A DNA stretch of 64,000 nucleotides, taken from Bacteroidota bacterium (GTDB taxonomy: Bacteria > Bacteroidota > Bacteroidia > Bacteroidales > Prolixibacteraceae). The DNA is taken from assembly GCA_023251455.1 (NCBI GenBank), contig JAHEYT010000021.1, positions 119,968-183,967 of the forward strand, read 5' to 3'. Below, piece by piece: positions 55,957 through 64,000 of this stretch. Every line of letters begins with the position of its first letter. Position 1 is the stretch's first letter. Below the pieces are notes generated by a model. That model saw only the letters and a list, made by a program, of their open reading frames with translations, was not told where the DNA came from and made no database searches. Position numbers and translations under genes: made by a program.

Positions 55957-56670
55957 ATGACTACAACCGAAATCATTCAGGAAATCAGATCGTACTGCAC
56001 GGCAAATGCCGATACTGAAAGACTTCAGAAATCGCAGCGCTTTTTTAAGGAAGAATTTGTCGGGTATGGATTGAGCGCACCACAGGTTTATTCGAAGGTA
56101 AAAGAAATGCTTAAAAGAGGCGATCTTGAATTGAAGGCCATTCAAGAAGCCGTGCCGGTATTGATGAAAGATCGAATGTTCGAGGAAATCTCTATGGGCT
56201 TGCTTTTGCTCGATGGACTTTGGAAACAGTTTACTCCTGAAACCTTTCATACCATCAATAACTGGTTCTCATTCAGCATTACCAATTGGGCACATGCCGA
56301 TACGCTGGGAATGTTAATCTTACCGAAGTTTCTTGATAAAAAGATTCTTGAAATGAACGATTTCAAGCCTTGGCTCAATTCGCAATTTAAATTTCAGCGG
56401 AGGTGCGTGCCGGTAACGCTGATCAAACACATGAAGAAAACCAGACAAGTTATGCCTTCCATCCTTTTTGTGGAAAAACTGATGACTGATCCGGAGCGGG
56501 AAGTTCACCAGGGAATGGGCTGGTTCCTGCGCGAAGCATGGAAAATTAATTCTTCGGAGGTGGAACCGTTTCTTGAAAAATGGAAAGATACCGCACCGCG
56601 ACTGATTATTCAATATGCGTGCGAAAAAATGACCGCAGAAAATAAACTGCGGTTTAAACGGGCAAAATAA
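55957..56670 (+). CDS. DNA alkylation repair protein (AlkD-like)
   Basis: The 237-residue protein is an all-helical HEAT-like repeat protein of the AlkD family, which removes alkylated bases (3-methyladenine, 7-methylguanine type). Family features include FKEEFVGYGLSAPQVYSKVKEML, NWFSFSITNWAHADTLGML (the conserved Trp-Asp region), and EVHQGMGWFLREAWK. Length is normal. It stands alone, convergent with GH2 across a long palindrome. Confidence 0.85.
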   Translation: MTTTEIIQEIRSYCTANADTERLQKSQRFFKEEFVGYGLSAPQVYSKVKEMLKRGDLELKAIQEAVPVLMKDRMFEEISMGLLLLDGLWKQFTPETFHTINNWFSFSITNWAHADTLGMLILPKFLDKKILEMNDFKPWLNSQFKFQRRCVPVTLIKHMKKTRQVMPSILFVEKLMTDPEREVHQGMGWFLREAWKINSSEVEPFLEKWKDTAPRLIIQYACEKMTAENKLRFKRAK

Positions 56671-56686
56671 TTATCAGGAAATAATT

Positions 56687-56724
56687 CGGACGCCCACGTA
56701 GGGGCGCCCCTACGTGAGCGTCCG
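56687..56724. terminator. long palindrome between convergent genes
   Basis: CGGACGCCCACGTAGGGG (56687-56704) pairs with its complement at 56707-56724 with one mismatch and a 2-base centre. It lies between the AlkD-like gene and the GH2 gene and probably ends both transcripts. Confidence 0.75.
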
Positions 56725-56740
56725 AAATTATGATTCATTT

Positions 56741-58552
56741 TTATTCTTCCAGCGATTTACAAATCTTCTGGTTGATTTCGCGCAGGCGCTGTTCTTCCAG
56801 TTTGATCACTTTACGGTCGTAAGTCATCAAACCATTGATTTCGCCTTCCACGTCGGTAGTTTGCGTATAAACTCCGGCAGAGAAACCGGCTTTGATGAAT
56901 TTCAGCAGCGATTCGCCGTATTTCACATACTCATCGGTTACTTCTTTCGAGTTTTTAAACTGAACATATCCCCAGTTTTTGTCAGTAGCCCAAAGGTGGC
57001 CTTCTAATGCCAAGCCAATTCCGCCGTATTCGCCCAAAACGGTTGGACGTTGTCCGTCGTACAAATACATGTCTGGTCCAGGGTAGTTGTGCAAATCGAG
57101 CATATCGCCAACCGGATAATGGTTTCCGCCACTGGCTGGGTTCACCAAACGGCTTGCATCGTATGCTTTGGTCCATTCAACAATTTCAGCGGTTTTAAAT
57201 TGCCCCCATGCTTCGTTAAACGGAACCCAGGTCACAATACATGGATTTGAATACAGGTAATCCATAATTTCCTTCCATTCTTTGCGGTAGTTGGCTTCCG
57301 ACTCAGCCGAACGTTTCATCTCAGTGCCACTGAAATAGTTGTGGTTTTGCCATTGAGGTGAGCGGTCGCCACTTGGCATGTCCTGCCAAACCAAAATTCC
57401 AAGTTGATCGCAATGTGTGTACCAACGGGCTGGCTCTACTTTCACGTGTTTGCGGATCATGTTGAAACCAAAATCTTTGGTTTTCTGAATGTCGTATTTC
57501 AAAGCCTCATCGCTAGGCGCTGTATATAAACCATCGGGCCACCAGCCCTGATCGAGCGGACCAAACTGGAAATAAGCTTTGTTATTCAGTTCCAACCGAA
57601 CAATACCGTTTTTGTCGCGCTTGGTCGAAATTTTACGCATGGCAAAATAACTGTTTACCTGGTCTGTCACGATTCCATTGCTGATTACGCTTACTTTCAT
57701 GGTGTAAAGGAAAGGCGATTCGGGGCTCCACAATCTGGCAGCAGGAACAGAAAGCTCTAATTTTTCTCCGGATGTAGCTTTGCTGGCAGCAATTTCTTTT
57801 GTTCCGTCGAATAGTTTTACCTCAACCACGTCGCCATAAGTTGCACCTTTGGTTTGAACAGAAACAGCAACCTGGCTTTTGTCGATATTCGGAACAGTCT
57901 GGATATTCTCAATACGTTTGGCGGCAACAGGTTCGAGCCAAACCGTTTGCCAGATGCCGGTTACAGGCGTGTACCAGATTCCTTCCGGTTTACTTACCTG
58001 TTTTCCGCGTGGCTGAAATCCCCGATCAGATCCATCCCAAACCCGAACAACCAGTTTTTGGGCGCCCACTTTATTCAGGAAAGGAGTTACATCGAACGAA
58101 AACGGTGTATAACCACCGGTATGTGAACCAATTTTAATGTCGTTTACCCAAACATCTGCCTTCCAGTCGACGGCGCCAAAATTCAACAGTACATTTTTGC
58201 CTTTCCATTTAGCCGGAACCTCAAAAGTACGTTTGTACCAGACTTCATTTTCACCGCCAACTGTTTTCATCACTCCCGAAAGGCTCGACTCTACCGGGAA
58301 AGGAACCAGGATCTGTCCATCAAAAGCCGTTGGTTCAGCGGCACCGGCTTTCAGGATTGAATAATCCCACAATCCGTTCAGGTTCATCCAGTCGGTACGT
58401 TCCATTATTGGGCGCGGATATTCGGGAAGAACATTTTTTACATCGATTTTTTCGGCCCAAGCGGTTTTAATTTTTTCACCGGCAGGTTTCCACTGCGCGA
58501 AGGTTTGAAGCATACAAATGCTCAATAAAAATAAGAAAGCAGTCTTTTTCAT
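56741..58552 (-). CDS. exported glycoside hydrolase family 2
   Basis: The 603-residue protein has a signal peptide (ending FAQ), a GH2 sugar-binding jelly-roll (YPRPIMERTDWMNLNGLWDYS, NFGAVDWKADVWVNDIKIGSHTGGY), an Ig-like domain and the TIM barrel. The acid/base Glu is in TWVPFNEAWGQFK and the nucleophile Glu in TVLGEYGGIGL. GH2 includes beta-galactosidase, glucuronidase and mannosidase activities; I cannot pick one. It faces the sigma/SusC locus, divergent across a 310-base spacer, and its position suggests it belongs to that utilization locus. Confidence 0.87.
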   Translation of the reverse strand: MKKTAFLFLLSICMLQTFAQWKPAGEKIKTAWAEKIDVKNVLPEYPRPIMERTDWMNLNGLWDYSILKAGAAEPTAFDGQILVPFPVESSLSGVMKTVGGENEVWYKRTFEVPAKWKGKNVLLNFGAVDWKADVWVNDIKIGSHTGGYTPFSFDVTPFLNKVGAQKLVVRVWDGSDRGFQPRGKQVSKPEGIWYTPVTGIWQTVWLEPVAAKRIENIQTVPNIDKSQVAVSVQTKGATYGDVVEVKLFDGTKEIAASKATSGEKLELSVPAARLWSPESPFLYTMKVSVISNGIVTDQVNSYFAMRKISTKRDKNGIVRLELNNKAYFQFGPLDQGWWPDGLYTAPSDEALKYDIQKTKDFGFNMIRKHVKVEPARWYTHCDQLGILVWQDMPSGDRSPQWQNHNYFSGTEMKRSAESEANYRKEWKEIMDYLYSNPCIVTWVPFNEAWGQFKTAEIVEWTKAYDASRLVNPASGGNHYPVGDMLDLHNYPGPDMYLYDGQRPTVLGEYGGIGLALEGHLWATDKNWGYVQFKNSKEVTDEYVKYGESLLKFIKAGFSAGVYTQTTDVEGEINGLMTYDRKVIKLEEQRLREINQKICKSLEE

Positions 58553-58755
58553 TCTTTTGTAGTTGTTATAGGTTATTGAAATTTCTGAATTAAATCTTAT
58601 TCTCTGCTAATACACTTTGATTGTTGTAAATGCTCATTCTTTCTGTCATATTTTTGAAGAAAACTATCAACTACTAAGTAATCACGTTCTTCAGGTTGTA
58701 TTTCAATGAATAGATGAAGGATAAAAAATAAACAAAAAAAATCAGAAGTTACTAT

Positions 58756-58763
58756 TACTTTTG
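58756..58763 (+). promoter_or_regulatory. -7 promoter box for the sigma factor gene
   Basis: TACTTTTG matches TAnnTTTG, 100 bases before the sigma factor start. The 310-base divergent spacer (58553-58862) is otherwise A/T-rich and shows no gene. Confidence 0.4.
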
Positions 58764-58862
58764 CCCAAAATATTGTTGTGAATGCTCTGTGTTTAAATGG
58801 GATTATTATAGACTATATTTAGGCCGCAGTAAATCCAAGCTCGTTTTCTAAAGAAAACTTAT

Positions 58863-59459
58863 TTGACAAAAATTGAAGAACATATCGATGCAAAGCTAAT
58901 TTCGAGGTTTCGAAATGGCGACATGGAAGCTTTTCGTAAGATCTACGATTCTTACTGTGAGCCCTTGTACCGCTTTGCCTACTCGTACCTGAAAGATTCG
59001 TTCGAAGCGGAAGAGATTGTTCAGGATGTTTTTCTGAAAGTTTGGGAAAAAAGAGAGGAAGTTGACGAGCAAAAATCGTTTAAAAGTTACCTATACCGCA
59101 TCACAGTAAATAAAGTCTTCAACGAGTTAAAACACCGTGTTGTTAAGCAAAAATACGAACAACATGCTCTCAATTTCGATCAGCTAACCGGCGAAACACC
59201 TGAATCGTCCATCCAATTTCAGGAATTAAATAAAAAACTGGAACTTTTATTGACTCAACTTCCCGAGCAACAACGCAACATTTTTATCATGAGCCGCTGG
59301 AAAGGCTTATCGAACGCCGAAATTGCGGAGAATCTCAGTTTGTCGATCCGAACTGTAGAAAACCAGATTTACCGCGCTGCCAAATTCATCAAACTCCATC
59401 TAAACGACGATTATCCAATTGTTATCCTGATCGTTGCATTTGGATACCAATCGTTTTAG
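58863..59459 (+). CDS. ECF-type RNA polymerase sigma factor
   Basis: The 198-residue sigma factor has region 2 (FRKIYDSYCEPLYRFAYSYLKDSFEAEEIVQDVFLKVWEKRE) and region 4 (LPEQQRNIFIMSRWKGLSNAEIAENLSLS, then RTVENQIYRAAK). The reading starts at TTG 58863; the next in-frame ATG would cut into region 2, so a TTG start is likely. It ends in a short hydrophobic tail (VILIVAFGYQSF), common in this group. The FecR gene follows after 78 bases and an STN-type SusC after that, so the sigma factor should switch on the locus when SusC binds its glycan. Confidence 0.9.
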   Translation: MTKIEEHIDAKLISRFRNGDMEAFRKIYDSYCEPLYRFAYSYLKDSFEAEEIVQDVFLKVWEKREEVDEQKSFKSYLYRITVNKVFNELKHRVVKQKYEQHALNFDQLTGETPESSIQFQELNKKLELLLTQLPEQQRNIFIMSRWKGLSNAEIAENLSLSIRTVENQIYRAAKFIKLHLNDDYPIVILIVAFGYQSF

Positions 59460-59537
59460 GACACGACATAACCCCTTTTCAAAAAAAATCAACTTTTGTA
59501 TGAGTAGTGTTTAATCCAATCTTGTATTACTCTTGAA

Positions 59538-60671
59538 ATGAAAAATACCGAATTTTCAAATATTGAATTTAAAGGCCTGTTGAAAAAGTTTCAATCGGGC
59601 AATTGCAATCCGGAAGAACTTAGCCAGCTGGAGGAAATGTTTCTTGATGCGGAAGCTTCGGAAGGCATAAAGAGCGCCATGCTAAATGAAATTAAAGCAT
59701 TTGAGACTTCGGGTTCCGAAACAGATACCGATTACGACCGCTTATTCAAATCGATCCAGAAAATAATTTCAGATCATAAATCAAATACCCGCCGTCTCAA
59801 TTTACGTTTGAATTTCATGCGCATCGCCGCCATTATTGTGCTGGCATTTGTGTTTGGAGGAACTTTATCCTATTTCGCTTTCAACTCAAATTTAAAAACA
59901 GCGAGTTCTTTTTGTGAAGTTACATCGCCGCTTGGCTCTACATCAATTATTGTTTTACCCGATAGTTCGCGGGTTTGGTTAAATGCCGGAAGTAAAATCA
60001 AATATTCGACCACTTACAACCAGAAAAACCGTTTGATTTACCTGGAAGGTGAAGGCTATTTCAAAGTTGCCAAAAACAAGGATATCCCGTTTATTGTTGA
60101 CGCATTCGGGTTTGAAGTTAAGGCTGTAGGTACCGAGTTTAATGTAAAAGCGTATCAGGGCGACCCAACCGTAGAAACAACCATGGTTGAAGGAAAAGTA
60201 ACACTTCAGCATTCGACCGAGAATATTCTGGATGGCGTATATCTGACCCCAAACCAGAAAGCTACTTTCTATAAAAAGGAAGAATCGCTGACCATTGAAG
60301 TACTGAAGAAATTAGAGGAAAAGAAAGAAGAACTGAATTACATACCTGAACACAGGTTGGTTATTGCACCTCAAATTGATCCGAAAGCCATTGTTTCGTG
60401 GAAAGAAAACCGCTTAATTATTGAGCGGGAACAACTAGGTACTTTGGCCGAAATTTTAAGCAGGAAATACAATTTCAATTTCGAATTTAAATCGGAAGAC
60501 ATCAAACGGATTAGTTTTTCGGGTACGCTTGAAGACGAAACCCTGCAACAGGTTATGGACGTCATCAAAATTTCGTCGCCAATCGATTATGAAATTATAG
60601 GAAAAACCGTGATTATCGAGCGAAATGAAGCACGACTTCCGGAGTTTAAAAAACTATATAAACAGCAGTAA
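59538..60671 (+). CDS. FecR-family anti-sigma factor
   Basis: The 377-residue protein has a cytoplasmic N-terminal helix region (binding the sigma factor), one membrane helix (about 94-115), a periplasmic FecR domain (SPLGSTSIIVLPDSSRVWLNAGS, FEVKAVGTEFNVKAY) and a C-terminal DUF4974 domain (NRLIIEREQLGTLAEILSRKYNFNFEF). It should hold the sigma factor until the STN domain of the SusC partner signals. A hairpin (60683-60715) separates it from susC. Confidence 0.93.
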   Translation: MKNTEFSNIEFKGLLKKFQSGNCNPEELSQLEEMFLDAEASEGIKSAMLNEIKAFETSGSETDTDYDRLFKSIQKIISDHKSNTRRLNLRLNFMRIAAIIVLAFVFGGTLSYFAFNSNLKTASSFCEVTSPLGSTSIIVLPDSSRVWLNAGSKIKYSTTYNQKNRLIYLEGEGYFKVAKNKDIPFIVDAFGFEVKAVGTEFNVKAYQGDPTVETTMVEGKVTLQHSTENILDGVYLTPNQKATFYKKEESLTIEVLKKLEEKKEELNYIPEHRLVIAPQIDPKAIVSWKENRLIIEREQLGTLAEILSRKYNFNFEFKSEDIKRISFSGTLEDETLQQVMDVIKISSPIDYEIIGKTVIIERNEARLPEFKKLYKQQ

Positions 60672-60682
60672 ATGAAAAGAAA

Positions 60683-60715
60683 CAGGGAATAGATTTTTGC
60701 CGAATCTATCCCCTG
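60683..60715 (+). terminator. hairpin between fecR and susC
   Basis: CAGGGAATAGATT (60683-60695) pairs with AATCTATCCCCTG (60703-60715) with one mismatch. It lies 12 bases after the anti-sigma stop. It may partly end transcription, so that susC depends on its own promoter. Confidence 0.6.
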
Positions 60716-60801
60716 CAGTCAATAGTGTAAAACAAGAATCAATGTCAGTTCCCGCAAAAGAATACTGGCATTGGCAGTCAAACATCTAACATTTCAAATG
60801 T

Positions 60802-63800
60802 ATGAAAAAAAATCTAATTGGATTGATTTTCCCTGGAAGGGGAAAACTGAAAAAACTTTTCTTAATTATGAAACTTACAACTGTACTACTTCTGGCAGTT
60901 ACCATGCAAATCAGTGCTACTGTTTATTCTCAAAGCACTAAGTTCAGTATGGATTTTAAGGGAAAGACTGTTCGCGAAGTTTTCAATTTAATTGAAGACC
61001 AAAGTCGTTTCCGGTTTTTCTTTAACGACGATTTTAGATTGATCGACGAAAAAGTGAACCTTGATGTTAAAGATGTTAGCGTAGAAACTATTTTGGACGA
61101 GTTGTTTTTAAACTCCGACATCAGCTACAAAGTTCTGCCTAACGATTTAATTGTATTGACCGCCAGCCAAAACCAAGGCCTGATGCAAGTCAACCAAAGT
61201 AAAACAATTAAAGGTAAAGTTATTGATGGTACAGGGCTTCCGTTGCCCGGTGTAACCGTCTATTTCAAAGGCACCACTGGTGGAACTATCACCAATGGCG
61301 ATGGAACATTTACCTTACCAATACCGGCAAATGCCAAAACACTGGTATTCTCGTTTGTAGGTATGGAAACCAAAGAAGTAGCTATTGGAAGTCAGTCTGA
61401 AGTTAATGTAACATTGGCCGAAAATACAATTGGTATTGAAGAGGTTGTTGCCATTGGTTATGGTGTTCAGAAGAAAGAATCGCTGACCGGCGCTATTTCG
61501 GGAGTAACTTCCGAAGATATGGACCGTGTACATGCTACAACAGTTAGTTCGGCTCTGGCCGGTAAGCTGGCTGGGGTGTCTTTCCGTATGGCCGACGGAC
61601 GTCCGGGATCTTCTGCAAATATCCAGATCCGTAACATGGGTAACCCATTGTATGTTATCGACGGAATCCAGAAAGACGCAGGACAGTTCAACAACATTTC
61701 ACCGAATGATATCGAAAGTTTAACTATTCTGAAAGATGCTTCGGCAGCCATCTATGGAGTACGTGCGGCAAACGGTGTAGTTGTGGTTACTACCAAACGT
61801 GGTAAACTAAATTCGAAGAATACCATTAATGTCGACGCGTACACAGGATGGCAAAACTGGTCGCGTTTCCCTGCAACAACTGATGCTTATGGTTGGATGT
61901 CGGGTAAAGCTGACGCTGAAATGAATCAATTTGGCAAAACCGACATTACTGCTTCTGAACTCGAAAAATGGAAAGCAGGAACCGACCCGGCTTACCGCAG
62001 CTTTAACTGGTACGATTTCATTATCAAACCAAATTCGCCACAAACATCAATCAACGTAAACACAACAGGGGGTTCCGATAAAATCAACTATTACCTTTCG
62101 GTAACACGTTTAGATCAGAACTCTGTTTTAGGCCGGGAATTTACTTTCGGACGTACCAACATTCAGTCGAATATCGATGCTAAAATTACCAATCGCCTGA
62201 AAGTGGGTGTTCAGATCAATGGCCGTGTTGAAACACGCGACAATCCTGGAGTTCCCGGAGGTGATGATTACTGGGCTCCACGTTTTGCATTGTTCCGCAA
62301 CCGCCCAACCGAGCGTCCTTTCGCCAACGATAATCCTGAGTACATCAACAACATTGGTCACATGGCCGAAAACTGGGGATTGCTCACCAAAGCAAATTCA
62401 GGATACTGGACTGAAGACTGGAGAGTTTTACAAACCAACTTCATTGCCGAATATGAAACTCCGATTAAAGGCTTAACCGCAAAAGGAACCTATTCGTATT
62501 ACATCGCTGACAAGCTGATGAACGGACACGAATATACCTATAACGCTTACAGTTATTTCCCTGAAACGGATAGTTACAAAGTAACTTTTGCCAACCTTAA
62601 CCCATGGAGAGAACGTGGCACGCACAAAACATTTGAAACTGTAATGCAAGGCCAATTGAACTACAAAAAGGAAATTGGCAAACACAATTTTGCAGGCACA
62701 TTTGTTGCAGAACGTATTAACCGTCACGAATTAGACGTATGGGTTCACTCGGTTCCAAAAACCAACGCCCTGCCTATTCTGCAATTTGCTGATATGGATA
62801 CATACAATGACAACGATTGGGAAGAAGCCCGTATCGGTTACATTGGCCGTTTCAACTATAGCTATGCCAACAAATACTATCTGGAAGTATCGGGTCGTGA
62901 AGATGCTGCATGGAAATTCGTTTCGAACAAACGTTGGGGATTTTTCCCATCGATGTCAGCCGGATGGAGAATTACCGAAGAAAAATTTGCTAAAGCCTTG
63001 TTAGGATCAAGTAGTTTGGACATCAAACTTCGTGGATCATACGGAGAGCTTGGTGATGACAACGTAGGTATTGGCGCATTCGACTACATTACCGGTTACA
63101 ACTACGGAACATCAACCAATATTATTGATGGAAATGTGGTAAAAGGATCAAGAGACCGTGGAGTTCCAATTACTTCAATCTCATGGTTTACCAGTAAAAT
63201 CACCGACATCGGTGCCGACTATTCGATCATGAATGGAAAATTGAATGGTAGTGTTGACTATTTCTACCGTAAACGTAGCGGATTGCCTGCAAACAAATAT
63301 GATGTTTTGGTTCCTAGCGAACTCGGATATTCACTTCCGAAAGAAAACCTAAACAGCGATGCCGTTATGGGAGCTGAAACTTCGATTAATTACGATGGAA
63401 GCATTGGCAAATTGACTTATTCACTTGGTGGAAACATTTCGTTCGCACGTGAGAAATTTCTGAATTCATACAAACCAAGATTCAATAACTCATGGGATAA
63501 CTATCGTTTTTCAAGCGAAGACCGTTGGACCGGAGCATACTGGGGATACCAGGTTGTTGGCCAGTTTCAGTCATTCGACGAAATCAATAACTACACCATC
63601 AATAACGATGGTCAGGGAAACAAAACCATGCTTCCTGGCGATTTGATGTATGAAGATGTAAACGGCGATGGTAAAATTGACGGTTACGACGAACGCCCAA
63701 TTGGTTTCCCAAGAGACCGTAACCCAATCCTGAACTTTGGATTCAACATCAGCGCAAGCTATATGAATTTCGACTTCAAAGCCGACTTCTCCGGAGGTTC

Positions 63801-64000
63801 AATGTACTCGTACAACCAGAACTGGGAAATGAGAAATCCATATCAGAATACAGGTAATTTGCTGAAGGTGTTTTATGACGAAAGATGGCATCGCGCCGAT
63901 CCACTGGATTTAAACAGTCAATGGGTTGCAGGCAAATACCCTGCGTTGCGGTTCAACGATGGAGGTCACAGCAACTACAACAAAAACTCCACATTCTGGC
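60802..64000 (+). CDS. SusC-like TonB-dependent receptor with STN domain, 3' end outside window
   Basis: The open frame from ATG 60802 gives over 1066 residues and stays open to the window end. After a signal segment (KLTTVLLLAVTMQISATVYSQ) it has an STN domain (FSMDFKGKTVREVFNLIEDQ, about 55-125), a carboxypeptidase-regulatory domain (IKGKVIDGTGLPLPGVTVYFKG), the plug (IGIEEVVAIGYGVQKKESLTGA, ILKDASAAIYGVRAANGVVVVTTKRG) and barrel strands. The STN domain separates it from the susC at 39838 and ties it to the FecR/sigma pair. Its SusD partner should follow beyond the window. Confidence 0.92.
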   Translation, partial: MKKNLIGLIFPGRGKLKKLFLIMKLTTVLLLAVTMQISATVYSQSTKFSMDFKGKTVREVFNLIEDQSRFRFFFNDDFRLIDEKVNLDVKDVSVETILDELFLNSDISYKVLPNDLIVLTASQNQGLMQVNQSKTIKGKVIDGTGLPLPGVTVYFKGTTGGTITNGDGTFTLPIPANAKTLVFSFVGMETKEVAIGSQSEVNVTLAENTIGIEEVVAIGYGVQKKESLTGAISGVTSEDMDRVHATTVSSALAGKLAGVSFRMADGRPGSSANIQIRNMGNPLYVIDGIQKDAGQFNNISPNDIESLTILKDASAAIYGVRAANGVVVVTTKRGKLNSKNTINVDAYTGWQNWSRFPATTDAYGWMSGKADAEMNQFGKTDITASELEKWKAGTDPAYRSFNWYDFIIKPNSPQTSINVNTTGGSDKINYYLSVTRLDQNSVLGREFTFGRTNIQSNIDAKITNRLKVGVQINGRVETRDNPGVPGGDDYWAPRFALFRNRPTERPFANDNPEYINNIGHMAENWGLLTKANSGYWTEDWRVLQTNFIAEYETPIKGLTAKGTYSYYIADKLMNGHEYTYNAYSYFPETDSYKVTFANLNPWRERGTHKTFETVMQGQLNYKKEIGKHNFAGTFVAERINRHELDVWVHSVPKTNALPILQFADMDTYNDNDWEEARIGYIGRFNYSYANKYYLEVSGREDAAWKFVSNKRWGFFPSMSAGWRITEEKFAKALLGSSSLDIKLRGSYGELGDDNVGIGAFDYITGYNYGTSTNIIDGNVVKGSRDRGVPITSISWFTSKITDIGADYSIMNGKLNGSVDYFYRKRSGLPANKYDVLVPSELGYSLPKENLNSDAVMGAETSINYDGSIGKLTYSLGGNISFAREKFLNSYKPRFNNSWDNYRFSSEDRWTGAYWGYQVVGQFQSFDEINNYTINNDGQGNKTMLPGDLMYEDVNGDGKIDGYDERPIGFPRDRNPILNFGFNISASYMNFDFKADFSGGSMYSYNQNWEMRNPYQNTGNLLKVFYDERWHRADPLDLNSQWVAGKYPALRFNDGGHSNYNKNSTFW

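Overview
The window comes from a chromosome of the phylum Bacteroidota, most likely the order Marinilabiliales/Bacteroidales (Prolixibacteraceae-like). This is inferred from SusC/SusD pairs, an ECF sigma/FecR/STN-SusC cassette, promoters of the TAnnTTTG type, a serC-serA-DUF1015 block, LytS/LytTR signalling, Tat- and lipoprotein-exported sugar enzymes, and a moderate GC content. I see no tRNA, rRNA, CRISPR array or intact insertion sequence.

1-7.7 kb is a mostly minus-strand stretch of housekeeping and accessory genes: a DUF3795 fragment, a class IV D-amino acid aminotransferase, an exported PHP-like lipoprotein, DUF2200, a secreted dienelactone hydrolase, a double-module class V aminotransferase and a DUF4884 lipoprotein. 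Its spacers are unusually structured. One holds an eleven-unit, exactly 21-bp-phased palindrome array (3731-3948). Others hold strong hairpins and three copies of a CCCCTCGTT-type palindrome, two of which bracket the aminotransferase.

7.8-22.6 kb, still minus strand, holds a carotenoid pair (crtB, crtI), GNAT and ICMT enzymes, an EFR1-type flavodoxin/ferredoxin, a serine hydrolase, an esterase and an SBBP propeller. It ends in a signalling operon: a seven-PAS LytS-type kinase, then a gene with the full zinc-ligand set of a subclass B1 metallo-beta-lactamase, then a receiver-only regulator, then a LytTR regulator and a GNAT.

22.8-37.6 kb carries GH28 and GH78 glycosidases (pectin/rhamnogalacturonan side), an orphan Hpt protein, gcvT, comB, serC, serA, a pentapeptide-repeat protein, DUF1015, DUF423, a C69 peptidase and rplS. 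Clear intrinsic terminators separate several units.

37.9-46.4 kb is a decaying fructan locus. It contains a chimeric gene remnant, a fructokinase pseudogene (two stops, one frameshift, catalytic Asp lost), an intact SusC/SusD pair, and a GH32 fructanase pseudogene with several frameshifts. Genes on both sides are intact.

46.5-64 kb is carbohydrate catabolism. A probable 3-keto-glycoside set (DUF1080 hydrolase, TIM-barrel isomerase, Gfo/Idh/MocA oxidoreductase) is followed by GH43, GH43, a clan GH-A glycosidase, a small membrane protein and galM, then an AlkD-like repair protein and a GH2 glycosidase. The window closes with an ECF sigma factor, a FecR anti-sigma factor and an STN-type SusC that runs off the end, which is the usual trans-envelope switch for a polysaccharide utilization locus.
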